The notes: a model not told the origin generated them from the letters alone. A stretch of 64,000 nucleotides of DNA from JAITWN01 sp964388175 (GCA_964388175.1 CAYLYS010000002.1:28501-92500), one strand, 5' to 3'; numbered from the stretch's first letter, positions 51,560-61,047 are shown. Numbers and translations: made by a program.

Positions 51560-52762
51560 CTACAGCTCCACCTCAATCCGCTCGATCACCCGCCGCGCCT
51601 TTTCCCGCGCGGCGTCGATGCTGTCGCCCTTGGCCAGGGCCACGCCCAGTCGGCGCTGGCCGGTGACTTCGGGCTTGCCGAAGAGCTTGAGGTCGGTATC
51701 GGCTTCGGCGAGGGCGGCGGCGAGGTTGCCGTAGCGCATCTGTTTCGATTCGCCGTCCACCAGCAGGACGCAGGAGGCGGTCGGCCCCTGCTGGCGGATG
51801 GCGGGTACGGGCAGGCCGAGGATGGCGCGGGCGTGCAGGGCGAATTCCGAGAGATTCTGCGACAGCAGGGTGACCAGGCCGGTGTCGTGCGGACGCGGCG
51901 AGACTTCGCTGAACCAGACCTCATCGCCCTTCACGAAGAACTCCATGCCGAAGATACCCTGGCCACCCAGGGCGTCGGTGACTTTCCGCGCCACGTCCTG
52001 CGCGCGCTGCAGGGCAGCAGCGGACATGGGCTGAGGCTGCCAGGATTCGCGGTAATCGCCCGCCTCCTGAAGATGACCGATGGGTTCGCAGAAGGAGGTG
52101 ACGGTCCGGCCCTGGCCGTCGTTGTGACGCAGGGTGAGCAGGGTGATTTCGTAGTCGAAATCCACGAAGCCTTCGACGATGACACGGCCGGCGCCGGCAC
52201 GGCCGCCGGACTGGGCGTAATCCCAGGCGGGGCGGATGTCGCCGGCGCTGCGCACCAGGCTCCGGCCCTTGCCGGAGGAGGACACGACGGGCTTGACCAC
52301 GCAGGGCAGGCCGATGCGGGCCACGGCCTGCTCGAAGGCATCGAAGCTGTCGACGAAGGTATAGGCCGAGGTCGGCAGGCCCAGGGTTTCGGCCGCCAGG
52401 CGGCGGATGCCTTCGCGGTTCATGGTGAGCTGCGCGGCGCGGGCGGTGGGCACCACGCGCCAGCCTTCGGCTTCGAGCTTCACCAGTTCGTCGGTGGCGA
52501 TGGCTTCGATTTCCGGCACGATCAGCGCCGGCCGTTCGGTTTCGATCACGCGGCGCAGGGCGACCCCGTCGAGCATGGAGATGACATGGCTGCGGTCCGC
52601 CACCTGCATGCCGGGGGCGTTGGGGTAGCGGTCCACGGCAATGACTTCGCAGCCGAGGCGCTTCAGTTCGATGATGACTTCGCGCCCCAGTTCGCCGGCG
52701 CCCAGCAGCAGGACGCGAGTGGCCGTGGGCGAAAAGGGTGTGCCGATGGCGGGCGATGTCAT
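51560..52762 (-). CDS. purT: Formate-dependent GAR transformylase
   Basis: ATP-grasp enzyme that makes formyl-glycinamide ribonucleotide from GAR, formate and ATP in purine synthesis. The 400-aa product has the N-terminal VLLLGAGELGREVIIELKRL, DRYPNAPGMQVADRSHV near residue 42, the ATP-grasp PCVVKPVVSSSGKGRSLV near 152, and EFFVKGDEVWFSEVSPRPHD near 264 with metal-binding residues. The ATG at 52762 gives a short extension before the conserved start. It is transcribed divergently from the phoX gene. Confidence 0.95.
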   Translation of the reverse strand: MTSPAIGTPFSPTATRVLLLGAGELGREVIIELKRLGCEVIAVDRYPNAPGMQVADRSHVISMLDGVALRRVIETERPALIVPEIEAIATDELVKLEAEGWRVVPTARAAQLTMNREGIRRLAAETLGLPTSAYTFVDSFDAFEQAVARIGLPCVVKPVVSSSGKGRSLVRSAGDIRPAWDYAQSGGRAGAGRVIVEGFVDFDYEITLLTLRHNDGQGRTVTSFCEPIGHLQEAGDYRESWQPQPMSAAALQRAQDVARKVTDALGGQGIFGMEFFVKGDEVWFSEVSPRPHDTGLVTLLSQNLSEFALHARAILGLPVPAIRQQGPTASCVLLVDGESKQMRYGNLAAALAEADTDLKLFGKPEVTGQRRLGVALAKGDSIDAAREKARRVIERIEVEL

Positions 52763-53065
52763 GAACGCGCTTCCGAAGGATTTGGAGTGTGGGCTCGATC
52801 CCGGCCGAGGATATCACAAGGCGACAAAAAGCGGGGTCGAGCCCGACAGTGCCGATGGCTTCAATCCGCTTTTTCCGCATCCGCCAGTATGGCGCGCATG
52901 CATGCTGCGAGCGGCTGCCAATGTCTGCCGGCTGCCGCAGCCATGCGTGACGATCATGACAGACGCACCGTAACGAATCCGCCATCCAGCCTTCCCGGTT
53001 CCGTCACATCGAAGCGCTATGTTCTGACCCTGCTTTCCAGAGCCGAGCAAATAAGGAGATTCGAT
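52763..53065. other. Divergent purT-phoX spacer
   Basis: 303 nt without a gene. It must hold both promoters; I see no convincing -35/-10 pair or Pho box, only an AAGGAG ribosome binding site before the phoX ATG. Confidence 0.5.
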
Positions 53066-55153
53066 ATGATTCGCAAGTCCCTCAGTCTGATCGTCGACAA
53101 TGGCAACGGTGACGAGCCGCCGAGCAATCACTCCGGCAATCGCAGCTTCGCCGATGTGCTCGATGCGCGCATACAGCGCCGCACGGTGCTCAAGGGCAGT
53201 CTGGCCGCAGCCGTTGCCGGTCTGTTCAGCGGCGCGCTGGCCGGCTGCAATTCCAGCTCGTCGAGTGTCGGGCCGGAGGAAGGTCCGCCGCAACTGCTCG
53301 GCTTCGATGCGATCCCGATCGGCACGGACGACACCATCCACGTACCTGCCGGCTACAGCTGGCAACCCCTGGTCGAGTGGGGACGTTCCCTGGGCACCGG
53401 CGAGCTGGAAAACCTGCCCTTCCCCGCCGGCCAGGGCGGCGCCCGACAGGCGGATGCGATGGGCTCGCACCACGACGGCATGCATTTCTTCCCTATCGAC
53501 GGTCTCGACCCTTACGAGGGCAGTTCGGACGACGGTCTGCTGGTCATGAACCACGAATACGTCGAGCCGCGCTATATGCACGCGGAAGCGGTGGGCCAGT
53601 CGCTCTCGCGCGACGCCTTCCTCAGCTACGACGATGGCGGCGTCCTGCGCCGTGACAGCGATCAGGTGCTCGCCGAGATGAACGGCCACGGCGTCAGCGT
53701 GGTGCGCGTGCAGAAGCAGCTGAACGGCGAGTGGATCATGATGGCGGGCGATCCGCGCAACCGCCGCATCACGGCATTGACGCCGATGGAGATCGCGGGA
53801 CCGGTGCGCGGCACGGACTTCGTCAAGACGCGCTTCAGTCCGGGCGGCACGATGACCCGCGGCACGATCAACAACTGCGCCCATGGCGTGACGCCGTGGA
53901 ATACCTACCTGACCTGCGAGGAGAACTGGGCCGGCTACTTCCGCAACCGCGACAGCGGCGGCGACCCGCAGCCGCGCGAGCACCAGCGCTACGGCGTCGC
54001 GGCCGGCACCGGCCGTTACGGCTGGGAATCGGCGGATACCGATCCGGACACCAACGACCAGGCCTACGCCCGCTTCAACGCCGCGCCGATCGGGGCCGTT
54101 CCCACGGACGACTACCGCAACGAACCCAACGCCTTCGGCTGGGTGGTGGAGATCGACCCCTTCGATCCCGTCAGTACGCCGGTGAAGCGCACGCACCTCG
54201 GCCGCTTCGCGCACGAGGGCGTGGTGTTCCAGCCGCCGATCGAAGGCCAGCCCGTGGTCCTCTACTCGGGCGACGATGCCACCCACGAGTACATCTACAA
54301 GTTCGTCTCGGCGCAGCCCTATCACCGCGAGACCGCCGGCGGCCACCTGCTGGACAGCGGTACGCTGTACGTCGCCAAGTTCAACGACGACGGCAGCGGC
54401 GAATGGCTGCCGCTGGTCTGGGGCCTGGGTGTCCTGCGTCCGGATGCCGAGGTGCCCTTCCAGAGCCAGGCCGATGTCCTGGTCAATACGCGCCTCGCGG
54501 CCGACGCGGTCGGCGCGACGCGGATGGACCGCCCGGAATGGGGCGCCGTGGACCCCACCACGCGGCAGGTGTACTTCACGCTCACCAACAACACCGCCCG
54601 CACGGCGACCGACGCGGCCAATCCGCGCGCCAACAGCCGCTGGGGACACATCATCCGCTGGAGCGAAGCCGGCGGTAATCCGGCTGCGACCGCCTTCGCG
54701 TGGGATATCTTCCTGCTCTCCGGCCCGACCGACGATTCCGATTTCAACGGCCAGACACTCGACGAGGACCAGATCCACAACAGCCCGGACGGCCTGTGGT
54801 TCGACGCCGAGGGCCGTTTGTGGATCCAGTCGGATATCAGCGAGAGCGTGATGAACACCGGCGACTACGCCCAGTTCGGCAACAATCAGATGCTGGCGGC
54901 GGACCCGGCGAACAATGAGCTGCGCCGTTTCCTCACTGGTCCGCTCGGCCAGGAAATCACCGGCGTCGTCACCACGCCCGACCGACGCACGATGTTCATC
55001 AACGTGCAGCACCCCGGCGCGACGATCACGCCGGCGCAGTTCGCGGCCGGCGAACTGGAAGGCAACGGCACCTGGCCACTCGGCGGCGGCAACTACGGCC
55101 GTTCCTCGACCGTGGTCATCACCAAGGACGACGGCGGCGTGATCGGCAGCTGA
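53066..55153 (+). CDS. PhoX-family (DUF839) Tat-exported phosphatase
   Basis: A 695-aa PhoX-like protein, calcium/iron-dependent alkaline phosphatase of beta-propeller type in characterised relatives. The N-terminus carries a twin-arginine motif (RRTVLKG, R38-R39) followed by a hydrophobic segment and a perfect lipobox LAGC (C61), so a Tat-exported lipoprotein is likely. The mature part has SHHDGMHFFPIDG, LLVMNHEYVEPRYMH, NCAHGVTPWNTYLTCEENW and DEDQIHNSPDGLWFD, typical of DUF839. The frame is open far upstream, but the ATG at 53066 after AAGGAG is the start. A terminator hairpin follows. Confidence 0.9.
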   Translation: MIRKSLSLIVDNGNGDEPPSNHSGNRSFADVLDARIQRRTVLKGSLAAAVAGLFSGALAGCNSSSSSVGPEEGPPQLLGFDAIPIGTDDTIHVPAGYSWQPLVEWGRSLGTGELENLPFPAGQGGARQADAMGSHHDGMHFFPIDGLDPYEGSSDDGLLVMNHEYVEPRYMHAEAVGQSLSRDAFLSYDDGGVLRRDSDQVLAEMNGHGVSVVRVQKQLNGEWIMMAGDPRNRRITALTPMEIAGPVRGTDFVKTRFSPGGTMTRGTINNCAHGVTPWNTYLTCEENWAGYFRNRDSGGDPQPREHQRYGVAAGTGRYGWESADTDPDTNDQAYARFNAAPIGAVPTDDYRNEPNAFGWVVEIDPFDPVSTPVKRTHLGRFAHEGVVFQPPIEGQPVVLYSGDDATHEYIYKFVSAQPYHRETAGGHLLDSGTLYVAKFNDDGSGEWLPLVWGLGVLRPDAEVPFQSQADVLVNTRLAADAVGATRMDRPEWGAVDPTTRQVYFTLTNNTARTATDAANPRANSRWGHIIRWSEAGGNPAATAFAWDIFLLSGPTDDSDFNGQTLDEDQIHNSPDGLWFDAEGRLWIQSDISESVMNTGDYAQFGNNQMLAADPANNELRRFLTGPLGQEITGVVTTPDRRTMFINVQHPGATITPAQFAAGELEGNGTWPLGGGNYGRSSTVVITKDDGGVIGS

Positions 55154-55190
55154 TCGCCGTCGTATCGGAGTTCCACCCCTCCTCGATCAG

Positions 55191-55217
55191 GCCCCCTCGC
55201 TGTGCAGCGAGGGGGGC
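55191..55217 (+). terminator. Hairpin after the phoX gene
   Basis: GCCCCCTCGCT / AGCGAGGGGGGC stem of 11 bp with a 4-nt loop and one bulged G, about 40 nt after the stop. The following sequence is not T-rich. The rest of the 314-nt spacer to ppk2 shows no gene. Confidence 0.55.
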
Positions 55218-55467
55218 TTGCCGGACATCGGATCACGGACCGGCGGAAGCTTTGCCAGCCGAATCCCATTCTTAACCCTGCTCTCAAGTAATATAAAGAG
55301 CATGGACGGGCAGCAAGGAGCCCGACGATGCGCTATCGGTCTTCTTCCCACCGCCGAACCATGGCGTCATGCACGCCAATGGCCAGCGAGCAGCTGGAAA
55401 ATCTGTACATCGCCACATTCGCATCACGCGGCGCACCCTGATCGAAGCAAACGCGAGGAAATTCCCG

Positions 55468-56388
55468 ATGACCAAAAAGAAAAAACCGTCATCCAAGAAA
55501 GCGCTCGTCGACATCGACCCGGAAGAGTTTCGTGTCGAGGCCGGCGAGCGATTGAATCTCGCGCAACATCCCACGCAGATCGCGCCGCTCTACGAATCGA
55601 AGAAGGACTACGAGAAGCTGCTCGAAGCCGGCACGCGTGAGCTCAGCCGCTTGCAGCAACTGCTCTACGCGCACGACCGTTATGCGCTGCTGCTGATCTT
55701 CCAGGCCATGGACGCGGCAGGCAAGGACGGCGCGATCCGCCACGTGATGTCGGGGGTCAATCCGCAGGGCTGCCAGGTGCACAGCTTCAAGCATCCGAGC
55801 GCCGAAGAGCTCGATCACGATTTCCTCTGGCGCACGCAGCGCTCGCTGCCGGAGCGCGGGCGCATCGGCATTTTCAACCGCTCCTATTACGAGGAGGTGC
55901 TGATCGTGCGCGTGCGGCCGGAGATTCTGCGCGCCCAGCAGTTGCCGCCCTCGGCGCTGAACGAGCAGGATTTCTGGCAGGGGCGCTACCGCTCGATCGT
56001 CGACTCCGAGGCGCATCTGCATCGCAACGGCACGCGCATCCTCAAGTTCTTCCTGCATCTCTCGCGCGAGGAGCAGCGCCAGCGTTTCCTCGCCCGCATC
56101 GACGATCCCGACAAGAATTGGAAATTCTCACGCGCCGACCTCGAGCAGCGCGAATCATGGGACGATTACATGGTCGCCTACGAGGACTGCCTGCGCGCCA
56201 CCAGCAGCGCGGAATCGCCCTGGTTCGTCGTTCCGGCCGACGACAAGCGCAATGCGCGGCTGATCGTCTCGCGTATCATCGTCGATGCGCTGTCGCGGCT
56301 GGAGCTGAGCTATCCGAGCGTGAGCAGCGAACGCAAGGCGGAGATCGTCGCCGCGAGGCGCCTGCTCGAGAAACAGGCGCCGGAATAG
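55468..56388 (+). CDS. ppk2: Polyphosphate kinase 2 (PPK2)
   Basis: Transfers phosphate between polyphosphate and nucleotides. The 306-aa P-loop kinase has Walker A FQAMDAAGKDGAIRHVMSGV near residue 76, WRTQRSLPERGRIGIFNRSY with Walker B, and the lid/Arg block SREEQRQRFLARIDDPDKNW near 195. The ATG at 55468 (MTKKKKPSSKK) is preferred over an upstream in-frame ATG. The subclass (ADP- versus AMP-phosphorylating) cannot be set from sequence by eye. It follows the phosphatase gene phoX. Confidence 0.92.
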   Translation: MTKKKKPSSKKALVDIDPEEFRVEAGERLNLAQHPTQIAPLYESKKDYEKLLEAGTRELSRLQQLLYAHDRYALLLIFQAMDAAGKDGAIRHVMSGVNPQGCQVHSFKHPSAEELDHDFLWRTQRSLPERGRIGIFNRSYYEEVLIVRVRPEILRAQQLPPSALNEQDFWQGRYRSIVDSEAHLHRNGTRILKFFLHLSREEQRQRFLARIDDPDKNWKFSRADLEQRESWDDYMVAYEDCLRATSSAESPWFVVPADDKRNARLIVSRIIVDALSRLELSYPSVSSERKAEIVAARRLLEKQAPE

Positions 56389-56460
56389 CGCCAGGCGGAG
56401 CGAGCTTCCCGGCGCGAACCGCGCTAACATCACCCGTACGCAAACTGCCAAGGAAGAACC

Positions 56461-57522
56461 ATGAAAACTTCCACACCTCTTTTCGCCGCTCTCTCACTGC
56501 TGACTGCAGCCCTGTTCATCGGCGCAAGCGCCCATGCCTGCACGCGCGCGGTCTATCTCGGACCGGCGGACCGCGTACTGACGGGACGCAGCATGGACTG
56601 GAAACTGGACTGGGAAGGCAATATGTGGATCCTGCCGCGCGGGGTCGCGCGCAGCGGCGCCGCCGGTCCGCGCTCGGTCGAGTGGACTGCGAAATACGGC
56701 AGTGCGGTGATCACCGGGTACGAGGTCGCGACTTCCGACGGCTTCAATGAAGCCGGGCTGATGGTCAACGCGCTGTGGATGACGCAATCGGTCTACCCCG
56801 AGGACGACGGCCAAACGCCGCGGCTGTCGCTGTCGATCTGGCCCCAGTATCTGCTCGACAATTTCGCCACCGTCGCCGAGGCGGTCGCACACCTGCACGC
56901 CAGCCCCATCCACGTCGCCACCGGCGAAGTGCCCGACCAGCCCGGCCGCATCGCCACGACTCATCTGTCGCTGTCCGATTCGTCGGGCGACAGCGCCATC
57001 CTGGAATGGATCGACGGCGAACTGCGCATCCACCATGGGCGCCAGTACCAGGTGATGACCAACGAGCCGGTCTTCGAGGATCAACTGGCGATCACGAAAT
57101 ACTGGTCGCGCGTGGAGGGCCTGCATTTCCTGCCCGGCAGCAGCCGCGCCGAGGACCGCTTCGCGCGCGCCAGCTTTTTCATCAATGCCGTGGAAAAACA
57201 CGACGATGCGCGGCTGGCCGCGGCCGCCGTGTTCAGTGTCATGCGCAACGTCTCCGCGCCCTACGGCGTCAGCATCGACGACCAGCCCAACCTGTCGACG
57301 ACGCGCTGGCGCGTCGTCGCCGACCACAAGGACATGCTCTATTACTTCGAATCGGTGGTCTCGCCGAATCTGTTCTGGGTGGACATGAAAAAAGTCGACT
57401 TCTCGCCCAAAGCCGGCGTGCGCAAGCTCGATCTCGGACCGCGCCAGCAGAATCTGTTCTCCGGCGACGTATCCGGCAAATTCAAGGCAGCCAAGCCTTT
57501 CCCCTTCATGCCGGCGGAGTGA
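56461..57522 (+). CDS. Exported linear amide C-N hydrolase (choloylglycine hydrolase family)
   Basis: Ntn-hydrolase of the choloylglycine hydrolase / penicillin V acylase family. The 353-aa precursor has a signal peptide (residues 1-26, ...GASAHA) so that mature Cys27 (CTRAVYLGP) becomes the N-terminal nucleophile. GRSMDWK near 42-48 and the later VNALWM match the active-site Arg/Asp and Asn positions. Natural substrates in Gram-negatives may include acyl-homoserine lactones or other amides; that is not shown here. The start is supported by the signal peptide and an AAGGAAG site. Confidence 0.9.
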   Translation: MKTSTPLFAALSLLTAALFIGASAHACTRAVYLGPADRVLTGRSMDWKLDWEGNMWILPRGVARSGAAGPRSVEWTAKYGSAVITGYEVATSDGFNEAGLMVNALWMTQSVYPEDDGQTPRLSLSIWPQYLLDNFATVAEAVAHLHASPIHVATGEVPDQPGRIATTHLSLSDSSGDSAILEWIDGELRIHHGRQYQVMTNEPVFEDQLAITKYWSRVEGLHFLPGSSRAEDRFARASFFINAVEKHDDARLAAAAVFSVMRNVSAPYGVSIDDQPNLSTTRWRVVADHKDMLYYFESVVSPNLFWVDMKKVDFSPKAGVRKLDLGPRQQNLFSGDVSGKFKAAKPFPFMPAE

Positions 57523-57543
57523 AGCGGGCGCATACTCGCGGAC

Positions 57544-57972
57544 ATGCGGCTCTGGTCCCTGCACCCGAAATATCTCGATCCGCAGGGTCTCGTCGCGCTG
57601 TGGCGGGAGACACTGCTGGCGCAGGCGGTGCTGCGCGGGGAAACGCGCGGCTATCGCAAGCATCCGCAGCTCGACCGTTTCCGCAGCCACTCGGCGCCGC
57701 TGGCGGCGATCTCCACCTATCTCAAGGCCGTTCACGCCGAGGCCGAGGCGCGCGGTTATGCCTTCGACAAAGGGAAGATCAAACCGGCGCGGCAATCCCT
57801 CACGCTCGCCGTCACCGCCGGCCAGCTGGAGTATGAATGGGCGCATCTGCTGGCGAAGCTGAAAGCGCGCAATCCGGCGCTTTACCGGCAGTGGCGGAGC
57901 ACGGAAACGCCGGACACGCATCCGCTGTTCTCGCTATGCGCCGGCGACATCGCACCGTGGGAACGCCGCTGA
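57544..57972 (+). CDS. Pyrimidine dimer DNA glycosylase (Pyr_excise type)
   Basis: A 142-aa protein of the group annotated as pyrimidine-dimer DNA glycosylase/endonuclease V, which excises UV dimers. It begins MRLWSLHPKYLDPQGLVALW, followed by TRGYRKHPQLDRFRSHSAPL, the signature stretch of this family, and FSLCAGDIAPWERR at the end. Thr2/Arg-type N-terminal chemistry of T4 endonuclease V is not obvious here, so activity is uncertain. It begins 22 nt after the amidase gene. Confidence 0.8.
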   Translation: MRLWSLHPKYLDPQGLVALWRETLLAQAVLRGETRGYRKHPQLDRFRSHSAPLAAISTYLKAVHAEAEARGYAFDKGKIKPARQSLTLAVTAGQLEYEWAHLLAKLKARNPALYRQWRSTETPDTHPLFSLCAGDIAPWERR

Positions 57973-58010
57973 ATCCGGCATCATCCCGATCAGGGGAAGC
58001 AAGCAACACC

Positions 58011-58349
58011 ATGGAAACCATCGGCTGGGACGATTTCACCAAAGTAGAGCTGCGCGTGGGCCGCATCATCGGCGTCGAACCCTTCCCCGAAGCGAGAAAG
58101 CCGGCCTACCTACTGCGCGTCGATTTCGGCCCCGAGATCGGCATCAGGAAATCGAGCGCACAGATCACCCGGCTCTACCGGCCGGAAGACCTCATCGGCA
58201 AGCTCGTCGTGGCGGTGATCAATTTCCCGCGCAAGCAGATCGGGCCGCTCATGTCCGAATGCCTGGTCACCGGCTTCCACGACGAGCGCGGAGACGTGGC
58301 ACTGTGCGTTCCCGACAAGCCGGTGCCGCCGGGCACGAGGCTGCTGTGA
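58011..58349 (+). CDS. tRNA-binding domain protein (CsaA-like)
   Basis: A 112-aa OB-fold protein of the CsaA/tRNA-binding-domain family, acting in other bacteria as a chaperone or tRNA-binding factor. It begins METIGWDDFTKVELRVGRII, then AYLLRVDFGPEIGIRKSSAQ, KLVVAVINFPRKQIGP and SECLVTGFHDERGDVALCVP. The ATG at 58011 after a GGGGAAG site is the start; the frame upstream overlaps the preceding gene in another frame. Confidence 0.9.
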   Translation: METIGWDDFTKVELRVGRIIGVEPFPEARKPAYLLRVDFGPEIGIRKSSAQITRLYRPEDLIGKLVVAVINFPRKQIGPLMSECLVTGFHDERGDVALCVPDKPVPPGTRLL

Positions 58350-58472
58350 GGGCGGCGCCGCTATATCCATATTTATTAAGCAACAACATTGGCATCGGCA
58401 CACCAGGACCGCATTGCCGGCGGCGACGCGCGACGGCATCACCGCGCCGCTGCCGAATGCGCGACGGGATAC

Positions 58473-58501
58473 CTGACCGCAGCCGGACGCCTTGCTATAC
58501 T
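58473..58501 (+). promoter_or_regulatory. Candidate dapF operon promoter
   Basis: -35-like CTGACC (58473-58478), 17-nt spacer, -10 TATACT (58496-58501), about 27 nt before the dapF start. It may drive dapF-DUF484-xerC. Confidence 0.45.
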
Positions 58502-58527
58502 CCAGCGAAATCGCAGGGAGCAGGATC

Positions 58528-59370
58528 GTGACGGCAGACAGCGCCATCCATTTCAGCAAGATGCACGGCCTCGGCAACGACTTCGTGGTGATCGACGCGG
58601 TCAATCAGACCGTGCTGCCGACGCCGGCCTGGGTCAAGCGCCTGGCAGACCGCCACACCGGCATCGGTTTCGATCAGTTGCTGCTGGTCGAGCCGGCCAG
58701 CAGCAATGCGGCGGATTTCCGCTACCGCATTTTCAATTCCGACGGCAGCGAGGCCGAGCAGTGCGGCAACGGCGCGCGCTGCTTCACCGACTTCGTGCGC
58801 CGCCGCGGCCTCACCGACAAGCGCGAACTGGTGCTGGAGACGCGCACCGGACTGATCGGCGCACGCGTCGAAGACGGCAATCTGATCGCCATCGACATGG
58901 CGGTGCCGTCGTTCGAACCCGCCGCCCTGCCCTTCGCTGCCGCGGCGCGCGCCGAGACCTATGCGCTCGCCGTCGACGGCGAGACGGTCGAGATCCGTGC
59001 CGTGTCGATGGGCAATCCGCACGCGGTGATCCTGGTCGACGATGTGACCACGGCGCCGGTGGCCCGCCTCGGCGCGGCGATCACCACGCACGAACGCTTT
59101 CCGCAGGGCGTCAACGTCGGCTTCCTGGAAATCCAGGACCGCGTCAGCGCCCGCCTGCGCGTGTTCGAACGCGGCAGCGGCGAAACCCTCGCCTGCGGCA
59201 GCGGCGCCTGCGCCGCGGTCGCCGCGGCGCGCCAGGCCGGCCTGCTCGAAGATCGCGTACTGGTCGAATTGCCGGGCGGCCGTCTTCTGATACAGTGGCC
59301 GGGTGAGGGACACCCCGTCCGCATGACCGGCCCCGCCACCCACGTCTTCGAAGGAACCGTCACCCCATGA
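58528..59370 (+). CDS. dapF: Diaminopimelate epimerase
   Basis: Epimerises LL-DAP to meso-DAP for lysine and peptidoglycan. The 280-aa product has both active-site cysteines in EQCGNGARCF (near residue 75) and TLACGSGACAAV (near 220), and begins with HFSKMHGLGNDFVVID. The GTG at 58528 is preferred to a TTG 36 nt upstream because it gives the normal length and sits after a GGAGCAGGA purine-rich site. It overlaps DUF484 by 4 nt. Confidence 0.95.
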   Translation: MTADSAIHFSKMHGLGNDFVVIDAVNQTVLPTPAWVKRLADRHTGIGFDQLLLVEPASSNAADFRYRIFNSDGSEAEQCGNGARCFTDFVRRRGLTDKRELVLETRTGLIGARVEDGNLIAIDMAVPSFEPAALPFAAAARAETYALAVDGETVEIRAVSMGNPHAVILVDDVTTAPVARLGAAITTHERFPQGVNVGFLEIQDRVSARLRVFERGSGETLACGSGACAAVAAARQAGLLEDRVLVELPGGRLLIQWPGEGHPVRMTGPATHVFEGTVTP

Positions 59371-60116
59371 GCACACAGAAGACCGAAAAGAACGGCGCAA
59401 CGACCGTTGCCGCCGAAACCGTCGAACATTATCTGCGCACGCACCCGGAGTTTTTCCTCGACCGCGATGCGCTGCTGCTCGAAATCACCGTACCGCATCA
59501 GGTCAACGGCGCCGTCTCGCTGGTCGAGCGCCAGGTCAGCCTGCTGCGCGAGCAGAACCGCCGCTACCGCCGCCAGTTGCAGGATCTGGTGGATATCGCG
59601 CGCAGCAACGACGAACTGCTCGGCCGCCTGCAGCAACTGACGCTGCGCATGATGGACGCGCCCGCATCCGCGCCGGTATTCGCGGCGCTGGAGGAAAGCC
59701 TGCAGGCCGATTTCAGCGCCGATGCCGCCAGCCTCTATCTTTTCGGCGACGCCGAATCGGCGCTGCCCGCGGCGCCCGGCGGATTTCTGCGCGTCCATGT
59801 GCAGGAAGCCGGGCACATGGGAGAAGAGCTGCGCCGCCTGCTCGCCGGCGACAAACCGGTGTGCGGCCGGCTGAAGAACGAACGGCTGGTCGATCTGTTC
59901 GGCGACGGCGCCGACGCCATCGGCTCGGTCGCGCTGCTGCCGCTGGTCGCCGGCACGGAGAAGCGGCGCCTGCTCGGCGCGCTCGCCATCGGCAGCCACG
60001 ACAGCGACCGCTTCAACGCCGAAATGGCCACGACCTATCTGTGCCACCTGGCCGATCTGATCGCCCACCGCCTGGCCCCGCTCGTATCCGCACCGGCGCC
60101 CGCACGCCCGGCCTGA
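59367..60116 (+). CDS. DUF484 (GAF-like) protein
   Basis: A 249-aa DUF484 protein with a GAF-like fold and unknown role, almost always between dapF and xerC in gammaproteobacteria. It shows VEHYLRTHPEFFLDRDALLL near residue 14, an N-terminal coiled coil (SLVERQVSLLREQNRRYRRQ) and a C-terminal GAF-like domain (GSVALLPLVAG, LLGALAIGSHDSDRF). It is 4 nt upstream of xerC. Confidence 0.92.
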   Translation: MSTQKTEKNGATTVAAETVEHYLRTHPEFFLDRDALLLEITVPHQVNGAVSLVERQVSLLREQNRRYRRQLQDLVDIARSNDELLGRLQQLTLRMMDAPASAPVFAALEESLQADFSADAASLYLFGDAESALPAAPGGFLRVHVQEAGHMGEELRRLLAGDKPVCGRLKNERLVDLFGDGADAIGSVALLPLVAGTEKRRLLGALAIGSHDSDRFNAEMATTYLCHLADLIAHRLAPLVSAPAPARPA

Positions 60117-60120
60117 AACG

Positions 60121-61047
60121 ATGACGCCCGATGAAGCATCATCCGATGATGCATTGGGCGAGGTCCTGACACGTTTCGCGGCGCACCTGCGGGCGCGCCG
60201 TCTGTCTCCGCACACGCAGCAGGCCTATCTGCGCGACCTCGATGCGCTGCGCGATCACTGCGGCAGGGAAGGGATCGCGGACTGGCGCGTTGTCGACGTG
60301 CATCGCGTGCGCGCCTTCATCGCTGCCGGACACCGCCGCGGCCTCGGCGCCAAAAGCCTGCAGCGCATGCTGTCTTCGCTGCGCGCCTTCTTCGATTTCC
60401 TGATCGGGGAAGGCATGCTCAAGCACAACCCCGCCGATGGCCTGCGCGCCCCGAAGTCACGGCGGCGCCTGCCGGAAATCCTCGATGTCGACCAGACCGC
60501 ACGGCTCCTCGACATCCACGCCGATGATCCGCTCGCCGTGCGCGACCACGCGCTGATGGAGCTGATCTATTCTTCGGGCCTGCGCCTCGCCGAAGCCGTG
60601 GGACTCGATCTCGGCGACGTCGATCTCGACAGCCATATCGTCGACATCACCGGCAAGGGCGACAAGATGCGCCGCGTGCCGGTGGGACGGATGGCGCGCA
60701 CGGCGCTGCGGCGCTGGATCGAAGCGAGCACGGCCCTGCGCGCGCCCGGGGAGACCGCGCTCTTCGTTTCCCGCCAGGGCCGGCGGCTGTCGCCGCGCAG
60801 CATGCAGATCCGCATCGACACCTGGGCGCGACGGCAGGGTATCGACATCAAGGTCCACCCGCACATGCTGCGTCACGCCTTCGCCAGCCACCTGCTCGAA
60901 TCCTCCGGCGACCTGCGCGCCGTGCAGGAGCTGCTCGGCCACGCCGATCTCGCCACCACCCAGATCTACACTCACCTCGATTTTCAGCACCTCGCCAAGG
61001 TCTACGACGACGCGCATCCGCGCGCACGGCGGCGCACGCGCGACTGA
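60121..61047 (+). CDS. xerC: Tyrosine recombinase XerC
   Basis: Resolves chromosome dimers at dif with XerD. The 308-aa product has an N-terminal SAM-like domain (about 15-100) and the catalytic domain with Arg in SGLRLAEAVGLDLGD (near 161), HPHMLRHAFASHLLE (H-x-x-R), LLGHADLATTQIYTHLDF (His and Tyr nucleophile). Identification as XerC rather than XerD rests mainly on the dapF-DUF484-xerC neighbourhood. Confidence 0.94.
   Translation: MTPDEASSDDALGEVLTRFAAHLRARRLSPHTQQAYLRDLDALRDHCGREGIADWRVVDVHRVRAFIAAGHRRGLGAKSLQRMLSSLRAFFDFLIGEGMLKHNPADGLRAPKSRRRLPEILDVDQTARLLDIHADDPLAVRDHALMELIYSSGLRLAEAVGLDLGDVDLDSHIVDITGKGDKMRRVPVGRMARTALRRWIEASTALRAPGETALFVSRQGRRLSPRSMQIRIDTWARRQGIDIKVHPHMLRHAFASHLLESSGDLRAVQELLGHADLATTQIYTHLDFQHLAKVYDDAHPRARRRTRD

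Noticed and set aside
52940..52975. CTGTCAT on the minus strand as a Pho box before purT/phoX
   Set aside because: Only one half-site is good; the second 11 bp away does not match.
51833..53065. Upstream in-frame extension of the phoX frame across purT
   Set aside because: It runs antisense to purT, and the phoX start at 53066 has a ribosome binding site and a Tat signal.
52814..55012. 732-codon minus-strand frame opposite phoX
   Set aside because: Antisense shadow with no family resemblance.
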